23,119 bases of DNA from Desulfuromusa sp. (GTDB lineage Bacteria > Desulfobacterota > Desulfuromonadia > Desulfuromonadales > Geopsychrobacteraceae), in contig JAKIUD010000052.1 in NCBI GenBank assembly GCA_021647765.1, positions 1-23,119 on the forward strand, given 5' to 3'. Position 1 is the first letter of the stretch; each line of letters begins with the position of its first letter. The position numbers and the translations under genes are program-made. The notes under the pieces are model-generated. The model was not told where the DNA came from. It saw only the letters and a program-made list of their open reading frames with translations, and searched no databases. Of the stretch, positions 22,411-23,119 are shown in pieces.

Positions 22411-23119
22411 TTAATTGGCAGACCCAAGCAGATCTTCCAGTAAGGCGACCCCCTCTTTTACATAGGGATCAGTAGAAAGTTCCTCATCCAGGGATTTTTC
22501 CTTTTTCGCATCACCATCGGCCATCAACCCGTGTGGTGCCATTCTTTTTCTTTCATCATACAATTGATCACGTTCAGCCAGCATATCCTTCAGTAACAGT
22601 GATTGCTGAGTTTCTTTGCGTCTTTTTTGGGCACTCTTGGTATCAGAAATGATTTCCTGAAAATCTTTATTCTGTTTAACCCGAGCTTCACTGTGCTGCT
22701 GTAATACAGGAATCTTTTCAGCTAAATGATCCCAAGGTTGGTAGGTTAGCGAAGCAATGTGATCCCAGGGCAAAGCATTCTCCAGATATTTTTCCCCGCT
22801 CTCCAAGCCATCCAGACGTGAGGGTAATATGATATCAGGGGTGACCCCTTTCTCCTGTGTTGATTCACCACTAATTCGATAAAATTTCTGGATAGTCACT
22901 TTCACTGCGCCAAGAGGCATATATTTCTCCATCCCACGCAGATTGACAAACCGATCCAGATCAAGCAATGCCTGGACAGTTCCCTTGCCATGAGTGTGTT
23001 CATCACCAACAATCAAGGCTCGACCATAGTCCTGCAGTGCCCCCGCCAGAATTTCTGAGGCCGATGCGCTAAAACGATTAACCAGCACAATCATTGGCTC
23101 CGCATATTCTACCGAGCGG
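22411..23119 (-). CDS. prc: C-terminal processing protease, Tsp/Prc type (3' part only)
   Basis: Only the C-terminal part (about 235 residues) is inside the window; the frame stays open to the right edge. The S41 catalytic core is visible: the nucleophile Ser in NRFSASASEILAGAL and the general-base Lys in HTHGKGTVQALLDL. GVTPDIILPS follows, and then a long Lys/Glu/Gln-rich helical tail of the kind seen in tail-specific proteases of the Prc group (as opposed to the shorter CtpA type). These enzymes degrade periplasmic proteins marked at the C-terminus and process envelope proteins. The N-terminal PDZ and signal regions cannot be assessed. It is convergent with znuA. Confidence 0.88.
   Translation of the reverse strand, partial: RSVEYAEPMIVLVNRFSASASEILAGALQDYGRALIVGDEHTHGKGTVQALLDLDRFVNLRGMEKYMPLGAVKVTIQKFYRISGESTQEKGVTPDIILPSRLDGLESGEKYLENALPWDHIASLTYQPWDHLAEKIPVLQQHSEARVKQNKDFQEIISDTKSAQKRRKETQQSLLLKDMLAERDQLYDERKRMAPHGLMADGDAKKEKSLDEELSTDPYVKEGVALLEDLLGSAN

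Noticed and set aside
1..23119. CRISPR arrays, tRNA or rRNA genes, prophage or integrase genes
   Set aside because: No regularly spaced direct repeats, no tRNA-like folds with CCA-proximal signatures, and no phage or integrase proteins were seen among the frames.

Overview
The window looks like ordinary chromosome of a mid-GC (roughly 45-50 %) anaerobic or respiratory Gram-negative bacterium. My best guess is a member of the Desulfuromonadia (Desulfuromonas/Pelobacter/Geobacter relatives). The guess rests on a carD-ispD-ispF-glnS-cysS gene string, a small c7-type triheme cytochrome, an NhaD-type Na+/H+ antiporter, a zur-znuCB/znuA locus and REP-like palindromes. The taxonomy is inferred; there is no rRNA or tRNA gene to confirm it.

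Layout. 1-250: intergenic, with a long GGGACTGTCCC-type palindrome. 251-2832 (+): a four-S1-domain RNA-binding protein overlapped by 4 nt by an MFS exporter gene. 2833-3131: a C-rich palindrome and a hairpin with a T-tract just before the next gene. 3132-4553 (+): a REC-GAF-GGDEF diguanylate cyclase. 4554-4938: no intact gene, but a possible helix-turn-helix remnant and a promoter. 4939-5412 (+): EVE-domain protein, convergent with a YiiX-like permuted papain-fold protein at 5462-6259 (-). 6517-6912 (+): a small exported His/Arg/Tyr-rich protein with its own terminator. 7051-8674 (+): a possible 28-codon leader ORF and nhaD. A strong bidirectional terminator separates nhaD from the triheme cytochrome gene (8779-9105, -).

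9281-14357 (-) is a housekeeping string read as carD, ispD, ispF, glnS, cysS. It links an RNA-polymerase-binding regulator, two MEP-pathway enzymes and two aminoacyl-tRNA synthetases. The carD-ispD gap holds a strong terminator followed by mutually exclusive hairpins that resemble an attenuator. Divergent from carD are an exported TPR protein with a C-terminal PGAGQ-type membrane domain and a panE-type ketopantoate reductase, then tdh and kbl. The last two together convert threonine to glycine plus acetyl-CoA.

18739-19143 is a repeat-rich gap (C-rich palindromes plus a second copy of the 86-bp repeat from the left end). 19144-22256 is a zinc-uptake locus: znuB, znuC and zur overlap one another on the minus strand and face znuA across a 15-bp palindrome that fits a Zur operator. 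Another palindromic repeat separates znuA from the 3' part of a Tsp/Prc-type C-terminal processing protease gene that runs off the right edge.

I did not find a clearly new multi-gene system. The observations most worth checking are the candidate attenuators ahead of ispD and the GGDEF gene, the small ORF ahead of nhaD, the exported His/Arg-rich protein, and the TPR/PGAGQ fusion.
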